DNA of 64,000 nt, from positions 620,001 through 684,000 of the forward strand of contig NZ_CP119785.1 of assembly GCF_029338235.1 (NCBI RefSeq). Reading direction: 5' to 3'. Position 1 is the first letter of the stretch. The number at the start of each line of letters is the position of its first letter. Both the position numbers and the translations under genes were made by a program. The notes under the pieces were generated by a model, which did no database searches, had not been told where the DNA came from, and saw only the letters and a program-made list of their open reading frames with translations. The stretch comes from Haloarcula rara (GTDB taxonomy: Archaea; Halobacteriota; Halobacteria; Halobacteriales; Haloarculaceae). Shown here piece after piece: positions 1-9,111 of this stretch.

Positions 1-839
1 AGTCGCTGGAGCAGCTTCGTCATCGGACCGGCCCCGACCTCGATGCCGTCGACCGTCTCGATGGGGCGAATCTCCCACGTCGAATTCGTGAGAAACGCCT
101 CGTCGGCGTTGCGCAGCGCTTCAAGCGAGTAGGCGCCGGTCTCGACCGGGAACTCCTCCTCGCGAGCCAGTTCGATGACGATATCGCGGGTCACACCGGG
201 TAACAGGTCCAGCTCCGCGCTGGGCGTCCGGAGGCCGTTCTCGGTCACGAAAAAGAGGTTGCTCGTCGCGCCCTCGGCGAGGTTCCCGTCCACGTCGCGA
301 AGCAAACACTCGTCGGCAGGGTCGCCGTCACCGGCCGACCGGCGGAGTTCCAGTCGCCCGAGGATGCCGTTCAGGTAGTTGTGGCTCTTGACGTCGGCGG
401 GGACGGCCTCGTCTGGCACCCGGCGCGTTCGGACGGTCTGGACCGTCGCCGGGCCGTCCCAGACGCGCTCGCCGTCGCGGCCGCCACGTGGGAGCGGCTT
501 CGTGATGACCACGACCGTCGGGTCGACCTCGGGCTCGGGCGTGAGTTTGCCGGGCTGAACCCCGCGGGAGACGGAAACCTTGCAGTACGCGTCGGTCAGG
601 TCGTTCGCCGCGAGCGTCTCGTCGACCCGCTCGCGCAGGTCCTCGGGCACGGCGTCGGCAAAACCCAGCGTCTCGGCGGTGTGGCCGAGCCGCTCGCGGT
701 GGGCGTCCCACTCGAAGGGGTCGCCGCCGTACACCCGGAGCGTCTCGAAGGCCGCGTCACCGTACATGAACCCGCGGTCGAGCACCGACACCGTGGCCTC
801 GTCCTCGGGGACGAGTTCGCCGTTTACGTGGTATTGCAT
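1..839 (-). CDS. pabC: Aminodeoxychorismate lyase / class IV aminotransferase (PabC-like), 3' end cut by window
   Basis: Class IV PLP enzyme. The N-terminus [20 protein letters not shown] followed by DRGFMYGDAAFETLR is typical of the PabC/IlvE/D-amino-acid-transaminase fold. Further on are the family features KSHNYLNGILGRLE and EGATSNLFFV. In the PabC role it would eliminate pyruvate from aminodeoxychorismate to give p-aminobenzoate. Its start overlaps the end of the upstream pabA-like gene by 16 nt, so it is the third gene of a pabB-pabA-pabC operon, and this context favours lyase over branched-chain or D-amino-acid transaminase. The C-terminus lies beyond base 1. Family assignment is firm; the exact substrate is inferred from neighbours. 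Confidence 0.85.
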   Translation of the reverse strand, partial: MQYHVNGELVPEDEATVSVLDRGFMYGDAAFETLRVYGGDPFEWDAHRERLGHTAETLGFADAVPEDLRERVDETLAANDLTDAYCKVSVSRGVQPGKLTPEPEVDPTVVVITKPLPRGGRDGERVWDGPATVQTVRTRRVPDEAVPADVKSHNYLNGILGRLELRRSAGDGDPADECLLRDVDGNLAEGATSNLFFVTENGLRTPSAELDLLPGVTRDIVIELAREEEFPVETGAYSLEALRNADEAFLTNSTWEIRPIETVDGIEVGAGPMTKLLQR

Positions 840-1447
840 GACAGACAGAAGTTCTCGACCATGGTCTTCCCGTGGTCGGTGAGGATGCTTTCGGGGTGGA
901 ACTGGACGCCGACGTGGGGGGCCTCGCGGTGGCGGACGGCCATCACGATGTCCGCCTCGCTCTCCTCGACGGTGTGGGCCGTCTCCTCCAGCACGTCCGG
1001 CAGGGCGTCACGGTCGACCGCAAGCGAGTGATACCGGCCCACCTCGACCGGGTCCGGAACGCCCTCGAAGACGCCCTCGCCGTCGTGGGTCACCAGCGAG
1101 GACTTGCCGTGGACGACGGCGTCGGCGTGGCCCACCTCGGAGCCGTTTGCCGCACACAGCGCCTGATGCCCCAGACAGACACCCAGCGTGGGGTAGTCCA
1201 GTTCGGCGAAGGTCGGCATCGAGATGCCCGCCTCCTGGGGCGTTCCCGGACCGGGCGAGACGACGATGCCGTCGGGGTCGAGGTCGTGGACGTCGTCGAC
1301 GGTGACGGCGTCGTTGCGCCGGACGACGACGTCGTCCTCGTCGCCGCCCAGACGCAGGACCACCTCGCCGACGTACTGGACGAGGTTGTAGGCAAAGGAG
1401 TCGTAGTTGTCGACGACGAGGATGGTGGGCGCGAGCGAGTCGTTCAT
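824..1447 (-). CDS. pabA: Aminodeoxychorismate/anthranilate synthase component II (glutamine amidotransferase)
   Basis: Class I glutamine amidotransferase of 207 aa, the usual length for TrpG/PabA. The opening [20 protein letters not shown] is diagnostic. The nucleophile Cys lies in GVCLGHQ (about residue 92), and the His-Glu pair of the triad is in VQFHPES near the C-terminus. It supplies ammonia to the chorismate-using component I. The start overlaps the stop of the upstream component I gene (ATGA junction), so the two are translationally coupled. TrpG and PabA cannot be told apart by these motifs; the adjacent pabC-like gene points to folate-type p-aminobenzoate synthesis. Confidence 0.88.
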   Translation of the reverse strand: MNDSLAPTILVVDNYDSFAYNLVQYVGEVVLRLGGDEDDVVVRRNDAVTVDDVHDLDPDGIVVSPGPGTPQEAGISMPTFAELDYPTLGVCLGHQALCAANGSEVGHADAVVHGKSSLVTHDGEGVFEGVPDPVEVGRYHSLAVDRDALPDVLEETAHTVEESEADIVMAVRHREAPHVGVQFHPESILTDHGKTMVENFCLSCNTT

Positions 1448-2916
1448 CGCGCCCCCTCCACGGAGAGGTCCGCGCGCTGGCCCAACGCCTCGTCGACTGC
1501 GGTCACAAGGGCCCGACCCTTGTCCAGCGTCTCCTCGTACTCGCGGTCCGGTTCGGAGTCGTGGACGATACCGGCACCGACCCGGAGGTGGTACTCGTCG
1601 GCATAGCGCACGAGCGTTCTGATGACGATGTTCAGCGTCGCGCGACCGTCGAAGCCGAAGATACCGATGGAACCGGTGTAGGGGCCCCGACGGGTCTCCT
1701 CGACCTCGTCGATTATCTCCATCGTGCGGGGCTTGGGCGCGCCCGTTATCGTCCCGCCCGGGAACACCGCCGCGATGGCGTCGGCCAGGGTCGCTCGCGC
1801 CCGCAGTTTCCCACGGACCTCGCTGACGAGGTGCATCACCTCGGAGTAGCGGTCGACGCGGCGGTAGTCGGTCACCTCGACGCTGCCGAACTGGCTGACC
1901 TTCCCCAGGTCGTTGCGCTCCAGGTCGACGAGCATCGCGTGTTCGGCCCGCTCTTTTGCGTCGGTCCGCAGGTCCTCGGCGAGTCGTGCGTCGTCCTCGG
2001 GTGTCGACCCCCGCGGCCGGGTCCCGGCGATGGGTTCGGTCACCAGGTCGTCGCCCGCTCGATGCAAGAGCAGTTCGGGGCTCGCGCTGACGAGGTCGAC
2101 ACCGGGGAACTCAACCAGTGCCGAGTACGGCGCCGGGTTCACCCGCCGCAGGGCGTCGAAGGCCTCGACCGGGTGAACCGCCGCCGGGGCCGAGAGCCGC
2201 TGTGAGATGTTCGCCTGGAAGGTGTCGCCGTCGCGGATGTACTCCTGTACCGTCCGCACGCGCTCTGCGAAGGCCGCCCGCGTACAGTCGCTCTCGAAGG
2301 CGGCGCTGTCGGCCGCGACCGGCGGCTCGCCCACCGCGGGGTCGCCCTCGGTGACTTCGCGGGCCAGTTCCAGCGCGTGCTGGCGGGCGAACTCGTAGGC
2401 CACCCCCACGGAATCGTGGTCGTCGAGGCGCGGACAGGCCGTGATCGTGAGTTCGACCGGCCCCTCGCCGCGGGGTTCTTCCCACGCCGCGACGCGGTCG
2501 TAGGTCGCGAGCTGGAGGCGGGGGAGCGCGCGGTCGGCGACGGCGCTATCGGGCAGTGACTCCAGCTCGCGGACGACATCGTAGGAGAGCCAGCCGATGG
2601 CACCGCAGGGGTAGGGGACCTCGCAGTCGCCCCGGACGAGCTGGTCGCCAGTTAGGGCGTCGGCGAGGGCGGGCAGGGCCGGGCCGTCGTCGGGACCCAC
2701 CCCGGTGAACGCGGCGGGCGTCGTCGCGAAGTAGCCCCAGCCCGACTGCCCGCCGGTGGTCCCCAGATAGACGCCGCCGGTCGGGTCGCGGGCCCGGCGG
2801 TAGGCGACGAAGGGGTCGTCGACGGTGACGGAGACGGCGACGGGAACCCGGGCCGTCGGCGACGCGTCCGCCGCGAGGGTCTCGAACGTCTCGCGGCTGG
2901 TCTCGACCCGTGGCAT
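1444..2916 (-). CDS. pabB: Aminodeoxychorismate synthase component I (chorismate-binding, PabB/TrpE family)
   Basis: 490-aa chorismate-binding enzyme. The C-terminal half carries the family blocks: [10 protein letters not shown] (about 285), [23 protein letters not shown] and [13 protein letters not shown], then GPYTGSIG. It aminates chorismate using ammonia from the next gene. The N-terminus lacks the LLES-type tryptophan-binding motif of feedback-regulated TrpE, and the next two genes are pabA- and pabC-like, so PabB is preferred. The active-site block reads PIAGT, as in anthranilate synthases, where classical PabB has PIKGT, so an anthranilate synthase role is not excluded. First gene of the overlapping pabBAC operon. 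Confidence 0.78.
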   Translation of the reverse strand: MPRVETSRETFETLAADASPTARVPVAVSVTVDDPFVAYRRARDPTGGVYLGTTGGQSGWGYFATTPAAFTGVGPDDGPALPALADALTGDQLVRGDCEVPYPCGAIGWLSYDVVRELESLPDSAVADRALPRLQLATYDRVAAWEEPRGEGPVELTITACPRLDDHDSVGVAYEFARQHALELAREVTEGDPAVGEPPVAADSAAFESDCTRAAFAERVRTVQEYIRDGDTFQANISQRLSAPAAVHPVEAFDALRRVNPAPYSALVEFPGVDLVSASPELLLHRAGDDLVTEPIAGTRPRGSTPEDDARLAEDLRTDAKERAEHAMLVDLERNDLGKVSQFGSVEVTDYRRVDRYSEVMHLVSEVRGKLRARATLADAIAAVFPGGTITGAPKPRTMEIIDEVEETRRGPYTGSIGIFGFDGRATLNIVIRTLVRYADEYHLRVGAGIVHDSEPDREYEETLDKGRALVTAVDEALGQRADLSVEGAR

Positions 2917-3018
2917 TACCGAGAGGAAGCAGCCCGGCGGATAATTCGCTTGCGGTTCGGGCAGTATCCGGTCGGCGTCTCGACCGGCCGAGGACGGCCC
3001 GCTGGCGCTGTCGCAGAA

Positions 3019-3693
3019 TCAGTACTCGTTTGCCTGCTCGACCCAGCCGGAAACACGGCTCTCGCCGAGGTCTATCTGGTCGGCCAGCTCGGCGGAGTCG
3101 GCCCCGGCCAGTTCGCCGACGGTCTCGATGCCCGCGCCGGCCAGCCGGTCGCCGTAGGCGGGCCCGATGCCGTTCAGCTCCGTGACGGGGTCAGTGCTGC
3201 CCTCGGCGGCCGCGTCGCCCGCTGCGGCCTCGGCGTCCGGCTCCGCCGCCGCGGTCTCGTCGTCGGATTCCGGCTCGGTCGGCGGTGCCGCCTCGGCGTC
3301 GGTCGCCGCCTCCTCCGGTTCGGGTGCCGTCTCCGCCGTCTCAAGCTCTGTGTCGGTGTCGGCCGTCTCGGGCTCGACGTCGGTGTCGGCCGCCTCCGTC
3401 GTCTCCGGCTCCGCGTCGGCATCGGCCGTCTCGTCGGCCTCAGTGTCTTGCTCCGCCAGCGGCTCGAACTCGTCAGCCGACGGGTCGTCGCCCTCACCCT
3501 CGGCGGACCCCGACGTCGCCGAGTCGTCGGGTTCGACCCCACTACTCGCCGTCTCTGTTCCTTTGACAGCGTCTTCGTCCTCTGTAGAAGGCTCGCGCTC
3601 GACGGTGACGTCCACGTCGCCGGTCCGACCCGACTCCGACGACTCAGTCCCGTTGAGCCCGAGTGCAGATTTTAGCTTCTGAAGCAAACCCAT
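3019..3693 (-). CDS. Acidic protein with C-terminal helix-hairpin-helix domain
   Basis: 224 aa. The N-terminus MGLLQKLKSALGLNG is a short amphipathic stretch. It is followed by about 140 residues of low-complexity Glu/Asp/Thr/Ala sequence with repeated ETAD/VEPET-type units. A compact C-terminal domain contains LNGIGPAYGDRLAGAGIE and VGELAGADSAELADQI, a helix-hairpin-helix arrangement of the kind seen in DNA-binding or protein-interaction modules. The same domain type ends the protein at 9112-9984. It stands alone between pabB and aroE. No enzymatic motif is visible. The acidic linker is probably disordered; function unknown. Confidence 0.75.
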   Translation of the reverse strand: MGLLQKLKSALGLNGTESSESGRTGDVDVTVEREPSTEDEDAVKGTETASSGVEPDDSATSGSAEGEGDDPSADEFEPLAEQDTEADETADADAEPETTEAADTDVEPETADTDTELETAETAPEPEEAATDAEAAPPTEPESDDETAAAEPDAEAAAGDAAAEGSTDPVTELNGIGPAYGDRLAGAGIETVGELAGADSAELADQIDLGESRVSGWVEQANEY

Positions 3694-3799
3694 ACGCTTC
3701 TGTTCTGCGCCCCTGCACTAATCTTTTGCTGGTACAGTACTCCTCATACGGGCTGCTGTAGCCTCGGACCGGCGTCGCCGAGCGCCACAGCAGTCCGTT

Positions 3800-4597
3800 T
3801 CAGAGTCCCACCCGGAGCGCCTCGTTCATCGCACCCACCGGCGCCGACTCGCCGGTCCAGCGCTCGAACGCCTCGACGCCCTGGTACAGCAGCATCCACG
3901 CTCCGTCGACAGTGGTGGCTCCAGCCGCGCTCGCGTCCCGCAGCAGCCGCGTCTCGACAGGGGAATACACCGCATCGAGCACCGCGAGGTCGCCGTGTAG
4001 CGAGGCAGCCGGAACCGGCGTCTCGTCCTCGTCCATCCCGACGCTGGTGCAGTTGACCAGCACGTCGGCGTCGGAAAGCAGGTCCGCGAGCGCGTCGAGG
4101 CCGTGGCCGCTCGCGTTCGGTACCTCGGCGGCCAGGTCGTCGGCCTTCGAGGCAGTTCGGTTGGCTATCTCGACGGTCATCCCCTCGTCGGCCAGCCCGA
4201 AGGCGACGGCGCGGCCGGCCCCGCCCGCACCGACGACGACCGCCCGACCATCGAGCGACACGTCGTGGTGGTCGAGCGCGCGGACCGCGCCGACAGCGTC
4301 CGTGTTGTATCCCCGCGGCTCGTCGCCCGAGAAGTCGATCGTGTTGACCGCACCGATTCGCTCAGCCAGCGGGTCGGGTTCGACGGCCGCCAGTACGTCC
4401 TGTTTGAACGGAATCGTGACGTTCAGCCCCGCCACGCCGAGTCGATTCGCCGCCGCGACGGCCGCCGCTCCCTCCTCGGCCGGCGGCTCGAAGGTGACGT
4501 ACCTCGCGTCGATGTCCAGCGCCTCGTAGCCCGCCTCGTGCATCGGCGGCGACAGCGAGTGTCCCACTGGATTTCCGATGAGCCCGTAGACTTGCAT
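3800..4597 (-). CDS. aroE: Shikimate 5-dehydrogenase
   Basis: NADPH-dependent reduction of 3-dehydroshikimate in the aromatic amino acid pathway. From the chosen start the protein is 265 aa and begins [20 protein letters not shown], the canonical AroE opening. [10 protein letters not shown] holds the catalytic Lys (K of IPFK), [11 protein letters not shown] the catalytic Asp, and [12 protein letters not shown] the nucleotide-binding glycine loop; MLLYQG occurs near the end. A GTG codon 36 nt upstream keeps the frame but adds a non-conserved extension, so the ATG at 4597 was preferred. Its product feeds chorismate, the substrate of the nearby pab genes. Confidence 0.95.
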   Translation of the reverse strand: MQVYGLIGNPVGHSLSPPMHEAGYEALDIDARYVTFEPPAEEGAAAVAAANRLGVAGLNVTIPFKQDVLAAVEPDPLAERIGAVNTIDFSGDEPRGYNTDAVGAVRALDHHDVSLDGRAVVVGAGGAGRAVAFGLADEGMTVEIANRTASKADDLAAEVPNASGHGLDALADLLSDADVLVNCTSVGMDEDETPVPAASLHGDLAVLDAVYSPVETRLLRDASAAGATTVDGAWMLLYQGVEAFERWTGESAPVGAMNEALRVGL

Positions 4598-4996
4598 ACT
4601 CGCGTGACCGGTGCCGTCCCTCTTGAACGCCACGCTCCTAGTTGCAGAAAGTGGTGTGAACTGCGCGACTGACAGCGAGATTCAGAACAGCCAGAAAGCC
4701 CCGGTGTGCTAAACTCGGGGGACTTGCTGTGCGCTGTCCTCGCTCACTTCGTTCGCTCGGCCAGTGCTTACTGCGTCCGCCTTCGTTTAGCACACCGCCC
4801 CTTTCAGTCCCACCCGTAGCTGTTTGACTAACCGGCATGGGTGGGGCTTTCTGGCTGTTCACGGGACTCCTGTCAGCCGTTGCTAGCGGGGCTTTCTGGC
4901 TGTACTGAGCCGTCTCATCGGAAGCGACAGTTCATCAGAAAATCACTAGTGGGCGATTCGCAACCTTTTCCACCGGACCCCTGCTGTGCTCTCCTA
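4598..4996. repeat. Gene-free block with nested inverted repeats
   Basis: About 400 bp with no credible gene. The 18-mer at 4685-4702 is inverted at 4843-4860, and a 16-bp direct copy of the latter occurs at 4888-4903 (core GGGGCTTTCTGGCTGT). Inside, the 12-mer GGTGTGCTAAAC (4703-4714) is inverted at 4785-4796. The centre holds CTCGCTCACTTCGTTCGCTC, a near-palindrome common in haloarchaeal intergenic DNA. The two arm sets are contiguous on the left and separated on the right. This looks like a miniature inverted-repeat element or its remnant; there is no transposase. It precedes the exchanger gene start at 4997. Confidence 0.6.
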
Positions 4997-6382
4997 GTGA
5001 GCCGCCTGAGTCATCCGCTCGTCCAGGTCGGGGGCGCGGCCCTGTTGACCGTCGGCTGGGTCGCCGTACTCCTCCTCGGCCTCGACCCCGGCGTCCTGGC
5101 GACCGTCGGCGTCTCGGGGGTCGCGGTCCTTGGCGCGTCGTTCCTGCTGGCGTGGGGCGCCGAGACCGCCGAGAAGGACGTCCCGCGAGCGTTCGCCATC
5201 GCCGTGCTGGCGGTGCTCGCCGTGGCACCGGAGTACGCCGTCGACGCGCTGTACGCCTGGAACGCCGGGGCTGGCGGCGCGACGGCCGAGACCTGTAGTC
5301 AGCTGACCACCGCACAGATAGAGGCGAGCCAGACGACCCTCGCTCGGGGCTGTCACGACGCGAACCTGGCTATCGCGAACATGACCGGCGCGAACCGTAT
5401 CCTCATCGGCATCGGCTGGGCCGGCATCGCCGTCTTCACCGTCTTCCGGGCCGCCTCCACGCGGGACACCGCCGTCCAGGACCGAGACGGATTCCTCAAC
5501 GACGCGGTGGCGCTGGACAAAGACATCGCGACCGAGATAACGTTCCTCTTTGTGGCAACCGGCTGGGCCTTCCTCGTGCCGCTCGGCGGCGGTATCGGGC
5601 TGGTCGACACGCTGTTCCTGGTGGGGCTGTACGTCACCTACATCGGACTGGTACTGAAATCCGACATTGAGGCCTCGGACCACACCGTCGGCGTCCCAAA
5701 GTACTTCCAGACGTGGTCGCTGCCGTGGCGGCCCCTCGTCGTCCTGACGCTGTTTGCCTACTCCGGCCTGCTCATTTTCACCGCCGTCGAGCCCTTCGCT
5801 CACGGCCTGGAGGAGATCGGGCTCCAGAACGGCATCCCCGAGTTCTTCATGATTCAGTGGGTCGCACCGCTGGCAAGCGAATCGCCCGAACTCATCGTCG
5901 TCGCAGTGCTCGTGAACAAGGCCCGCTCGACGGCCGGCTTCAACGCGCTCATCTCCTCGAAGCTGAACCAGTGGACGCTGCTCATCGGGACCATCGCCGT
6001 CGTCTACTCCATCGCGCTGGGCGAGCTCGGAACGTTACCGTTCGACCAGAAGCAGGCCGCCGAAATCTGGATCACCGCTGCCCAGTCGTACTTCGCGCTA
6101 GCCATCCTGGTCAACTTCGAGATATCGATTCGGGAGGCCGTCGCCCTCTTTGGCCTCTTTATCTCGCAGGTGCTCGTCGAGTTTATCATCATCCGCGACC
6201 TCCAACTCCTGCCCTTCGACAGCTACGAACTGCTCGTCGGTTACACCGTTCTGTATCTCGTCATCGGGACCGCGCTCTTTGCCGTCCGGCGGCGGGCGCT
6301 GGCCGAGCTGTTCGGACTGGCCGGTGACGCCTTCCGGACGGCGCTGGGCCGGGAACCGGTCCACGAGGAGCTGGCAGACTGA
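4997..6382 (+). CDS. Sodium/calcium exchanger-family membrane protein
   Basis: 461-aa polytopic membrane protein with about ten hydrophobic segments. It has the two CaCA-type inverted repeats: APEYAVDALYAW in the first half and SPELIVVAVLVNKARS in the second, each placing an acidic residue within a helix as in cation/Ca2+ antiporters. It presumably exchanges Ca2+ or another cation against Na+ or H+. GTG at 4997 (VSRLSHPLVQ) was chosen because the upstream in-frame ATG at 4841 lies in the repeat block and adds 52 non-conserved residues. The last base of its TGA is the A of the dtdA ATG, so the two genes are cotranscribed. Ion specificity cannot be read from sequence. Confidence 0.82.
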   Translation: MSRLSHPLVQVGGAALLTVGWVAVLLLGLDPGVLATVGVSGVAVLGASFLLAWGAETAEKDVPRAFAIAVLAVLAVAPEYAVDALYAWNAGAGGATAETCSQLTTAQIEASQTTLARGCHDANLAIANMTGANRILIGIGWAGIAVFTVFRAASTRDTAVQDRDGFLNDAVALDKDIATEITFLFVATGWAFLVPLGGGIGLVDTLFLVGLYVTYIGLVLKSDIEASDHTVGVPKYFQTWSLPWRPLVVLTLFAYSGLLIFTAVEPFAHGLEEIGLQNGIPEFFMIQWVAPLASESPELIVVAVLVNKARSTAGFNALISSKLNQWTLLIGTIAVVYSIALGELGTLPFDQKQAAEIWITAAQSYFALAILVNFEISIREAVALFGLFISQVLVEFIIIRDLQLLPFDSYELLVGYTVLYLVIGTALFAVRRRALAELFGLAGDAFRTALGREPVHEELAD

Positions 6383-7734
6383 TGCTCGCTATCGTCGTCT
6401 CACGGGCAGACGAGGCCAGTGTCCACATCGGCGAGCAGCTGCTGGATATCGCGGACTGGACTGAGACCGTCGACGACAGTCGTCCCGACGTCGACGGCGG
6501 CGGGACCGTCTACCGGACCGACGGGGCACAGCTCCGGGAGTTCGAGGGGCGCCATCTCGAACTCGAAGACGTGGCCGAAGCGTTCGAGGAGCCGTCGCTG
6601 TTGGTCTTTGCCTCCAAACACGCCGGCGAGACCGGGGAGCTGCTGACCGCCCACCACACGGGGAACTTCGGCGAGGCCGAGTACGGCGGCGAGAGCGGTC
6701 GGTTCGCGCGAGCGGCGCCCAACGTCCATCGCGCGGTCGTCCACGCGCTGGTCGAACACGCCCCCGAGTCCTACGACGTGGGGATGGAGTGTACTCACCA
6801 CGGCCCGACCGACGTCGGCGTCCCGTCGCTGTTCGTCGAGGTCGGCAGCGCACAGGACCAGTGGCGCGACCCCGCGGCGGCGCGGGCGGTCGCCGAAGCG
6901 ATGCTCGACTGCCGGGGCGTCCCAGCGGACGCCCCCGCCGAGGACGGCCACCGCCGACAGGTCGTCGGGTTCGGGGGCGGCCACTACGTCCCGCGGTTCG
7001 AGCGGGTCGTCCGCGAGACGGACTGGGCCGTCGGCCACATCGGTGCCGACTGGTGTCTGGACGCGCTTGACGAATTCACCGGCGACGAACGCCAGCAGGA
7101 GGCCATCGTCGAGCGCGCCTTCGCGGCGAGTGGCACCGAGTACGCCCTCGTTACCGGCGACTACCCCGAACTCGTCGGCACCGTCGAGTCGCTGGGCTAC
7201 CACGCCGTCGACGAGCGCTTCCTCCGCGAGACGACCGGCGTCCCGCTCGAATTCGTCGACGCGGTGGAGACGGCGGTGACGCCGGTCAGTGAGGGGCTCC
7301 GATTCGGCGAGGCGGCCCGAGAGGTCGACGAGTGGCGCGTCGTTTCCCTCCCGGAGGAACTGCTCGCCGAGGCGACCGGCATCGACGGCGAGACCGTCCG
7401 CTCGTGGTTCGAGGCGAACACGCTCGCGTTCGGGACCGAACAGCAGGGCAGCGTCGTCACTGGCCCGGCCGTCGTCGCCGAGGGGACCGAGCGCTCGGCC
7501 GTCGTGGACGCGCTGGCCGACGTCCTTCGCCAGCGCTACGACAGCGTCGAGCGCGACGGCGACGAACTGCGCGCCCGCGAACAGCGGTTCGACCCGGCCC
7601 TCGCAGATACCCTCGGAATCCCGGAAGGGCCGAAGTACGGGCAGCTTTCCGCCGGCCAGTCCGTCGAGGTCGATGGGCGAGTAATCGACCCCGAGACGGT
7701 CCACAGCGAGCGTATACGTTGCTTTACGTTGTAG
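6382..7734 (+). CDS. dtdA: D-aminoacyl-tRNA deacylase, archaeal DtdA type
   Basis: 450 aa. The archaeal/plant GEK1-type fold is recognisable from SRADEASVHIGEQLL at the N-terminus, FASKHAGETGELLTAHHTGN, MECTHHGPTDVGVPSLFVEV and FGGGHYVPRFE, with the conserved His residues expected for the metal site. It hydrolyses D-aminoacyl-tRNAs formed by mischarging. The C-terminal part from about residue 275 is a haloarchaeal extension seen in longer members. The start overlaps the exchanger stop by one base. Length and motifs match the family, so confidence is high. Confidence 0.9.
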   Translation: MLAIVVSRADEASVHIGEQLLDIADWTETVDDSRPDVDGGGTVYRTDGAQLREFEGRHLELEDVAEAFEEPSLLVFASKHAGETGELLTAHHTGNFGEAEYGGESGRFARAAPNVHRAVVHALVEHAPESYDVGMECTHHGPTDVGVPSLFVEVGSAQDQWRDPAAARAVAEAMLDCRGVPADAPAEDGHRRQVVGFGGGHYVPRFERVVRETDWAVGHIGADWCLDALDEFTGDERQQEAIVERAFAASGTEYALVTGDYPELVGTVESLGYHAVDERFLRETTGVPLEFVDAVETAVTPVSEGLRFGEAAREVDEWRVVSLPEELLAEATGIDGETVRSWFEANTLAFGTEQQGSVVTGPAVVAEGTERSAVVDALADVLRQRYDSVERDGDELRAREQRFDPALADTLGIPEGPKYGQLSAGQSVEVDGRVIDPETVHSERIRCFTL

Positions 7735-7816
7735 GAAACTGCGGCGAGAGCCGTCGGCCACCCGTCTGACACAGGGGGAAAACTAATGAGTGTTCGTCTG
7801 CAACGGGGATTTAAAT

Positions 7817-8983
7817 ATGGACTCGATTATCGACGACGCAATCGACGAGGCCGAAGGGGAGCCCAAGGAGGGCGCCGACCCCGAAGCCAACAGCCAGCAC
7901 GAACCGACCCCGGACCGAGAAGACGTATCGACGTCGGGGACGATGACAGACGACGAGCTCGCGAGCGTCGTCAAGGACCTCGAGACCAAGATCACGGTGG
8001 TCGGCTGTGGCGGCGCCGGCGGCAACACTGTCACTCGAATGATGGAAGAGGGAATCCACGGCGCGAAGCTGGTCGCAGCCAACACTGACGCCCAGCACCT
8101 CGCCGACGAGGTCGAAGCCGACACGAAGATTCTGATGGGGCGCAAGCGCACCGGTGGTCGCGGTGCCGGCTCGGTCCCGAAAATCGGCGAGGAAGCCGCC
8201 CAGGAAGACATCGAGGACATCCAGCAGTCCATCGCGGGGTCGGACATGGTGTTCGTCACTGCCGGGCTGGGCGGTGGCACGGGGACTGGGTCGGCCCCGG
8301 TCGTCGCCCAGGCCGCCCAGGAGGAGGGCGCGCTGACGATTTCTATCGTGACGATTCCCTTTACCGCGGAGGGCGAGCGCCGCCGCGCCAACGCCGACGC
8401 GGGGCTCGAACGCCTGCGCTCGGTCTCTGACACCGTCATCGTCGTCCCGAACGACCGCCTGCTGGACTACGCGCCAAGCATGCCCCTGCAGGACGCGTTC
8501 AAGATCTGTGACCGCGTGCTGATGCGCTCGGTCAAGGGGATGACGGAGCTGATTACGAAGCCCGGGCTGGTCAACGTGGACTTCGCCGACGTTCGCACTA
8601 TCATGGAGAACGGCGGCGTCGCGATGATCGGCCTCGGGGAAAGCGACAGCGAGAACAAAGCCCAGGACTCCATCCGCTCGGCGCTGCGCTCGCCGCTGCT
8701 GGACGTGGAGTTCGACGGCGCCAACTCGGCGCTGGTCAACGTCGTCGGCGGTCCCGACATGAGCATCGAAGAGGCTGAGGGCGTCGTCGAGGAGATATAC
8801 GACCGCATCGACCCAGACGCTCGCATCATCTGGGGCGCGTCGGTCAACAACGAGTTCGAGGGGAAGATGGAGACGATGATCGTCGTCACCGGCGTCGAGA
8901 GCCCACAGATATACGGCCAGAGCGAAGCCAAGCAGGAACGGGCCGCCCAGCAGGCCAGCGAAGACATCGACTACGTCGACTGA
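7817..8983 (+). CDS. ftsZ1: Cell division protein FtsZ1
   Basis: 388-aa tubulin-superfamily GTPase that builds the division ring. Visible are the N-terminal GTP-binding loop [12 protein letters not shown], the signature [14 protein letters not shown] (about residue 145), NADAGLERL, and [12 protein letters not shown] of the T7/synergy region. The start [13 protein letters not shown] matches the FtsZ1 rather than the FtsZ2 type, and the position near secE and spt5 is the usual ftsZ1 location in haloarchaea. The ATG at 7817 was chosen; ATTTAAAT precedes it directly, and an in-frame upstream start (7790) adds nine unrelated residues. The stop is followed by a 128-nt gap to the convergent coiled-coil gene. 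Confidence 0.95.
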   Translation: MDSIIDDAIDEAEGEPKEGADPEANSQHEPTPDREDVSTSGTMTDDELASVVKDLETKITVVGCGGAGGNTVTRMMEEGIHGAKLVAANTDAQHLADEVEADTKILMGRKRTGGRGAGSVPKIGEEAAQEDIEDIQQSIAGSDMVFVTAGLGGGTGTGSAPVVAQAAQEEGALTISIVTIPFTAEGERRRANADAGLERLRSVSDTVIVVPNDRLLDYAPSMPLQDAFKICDRVLMRSVKGMTELITKPGLVNVDFADVRTIMENGGVAMIGLGESDSENKAQDSIRSALRSPLLDVEFDGANSALVNVVGGPDMSIEEAEGVVEEIYDRIDPDARIIWGASVNNEFEGKMETMIVVTGVESPQIYGQSEAKQERAAQQASEDIDYVD

Positions 8984-9111
8984 ACGAGGGGCAGTCTGTT
9001 CCGAATCAGTTCTGTGTGACTCCAACAGGAATTCCGTCTCGAAACAAGTTCCGAGTGCGTCGCTCTTCTCGCCGTTCAGGTCAGCGAGAATTCAGCGGGC
9101 CAGTGCGGAGA

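Noticed and set aside
4638..4862. A 74-codon minus-strand frame within the inverted-repeat block
   Set aside because: It lies wholly within palindromic repeats and has a Ser/Arg-rich composition unlike haloarchaeal proteins.
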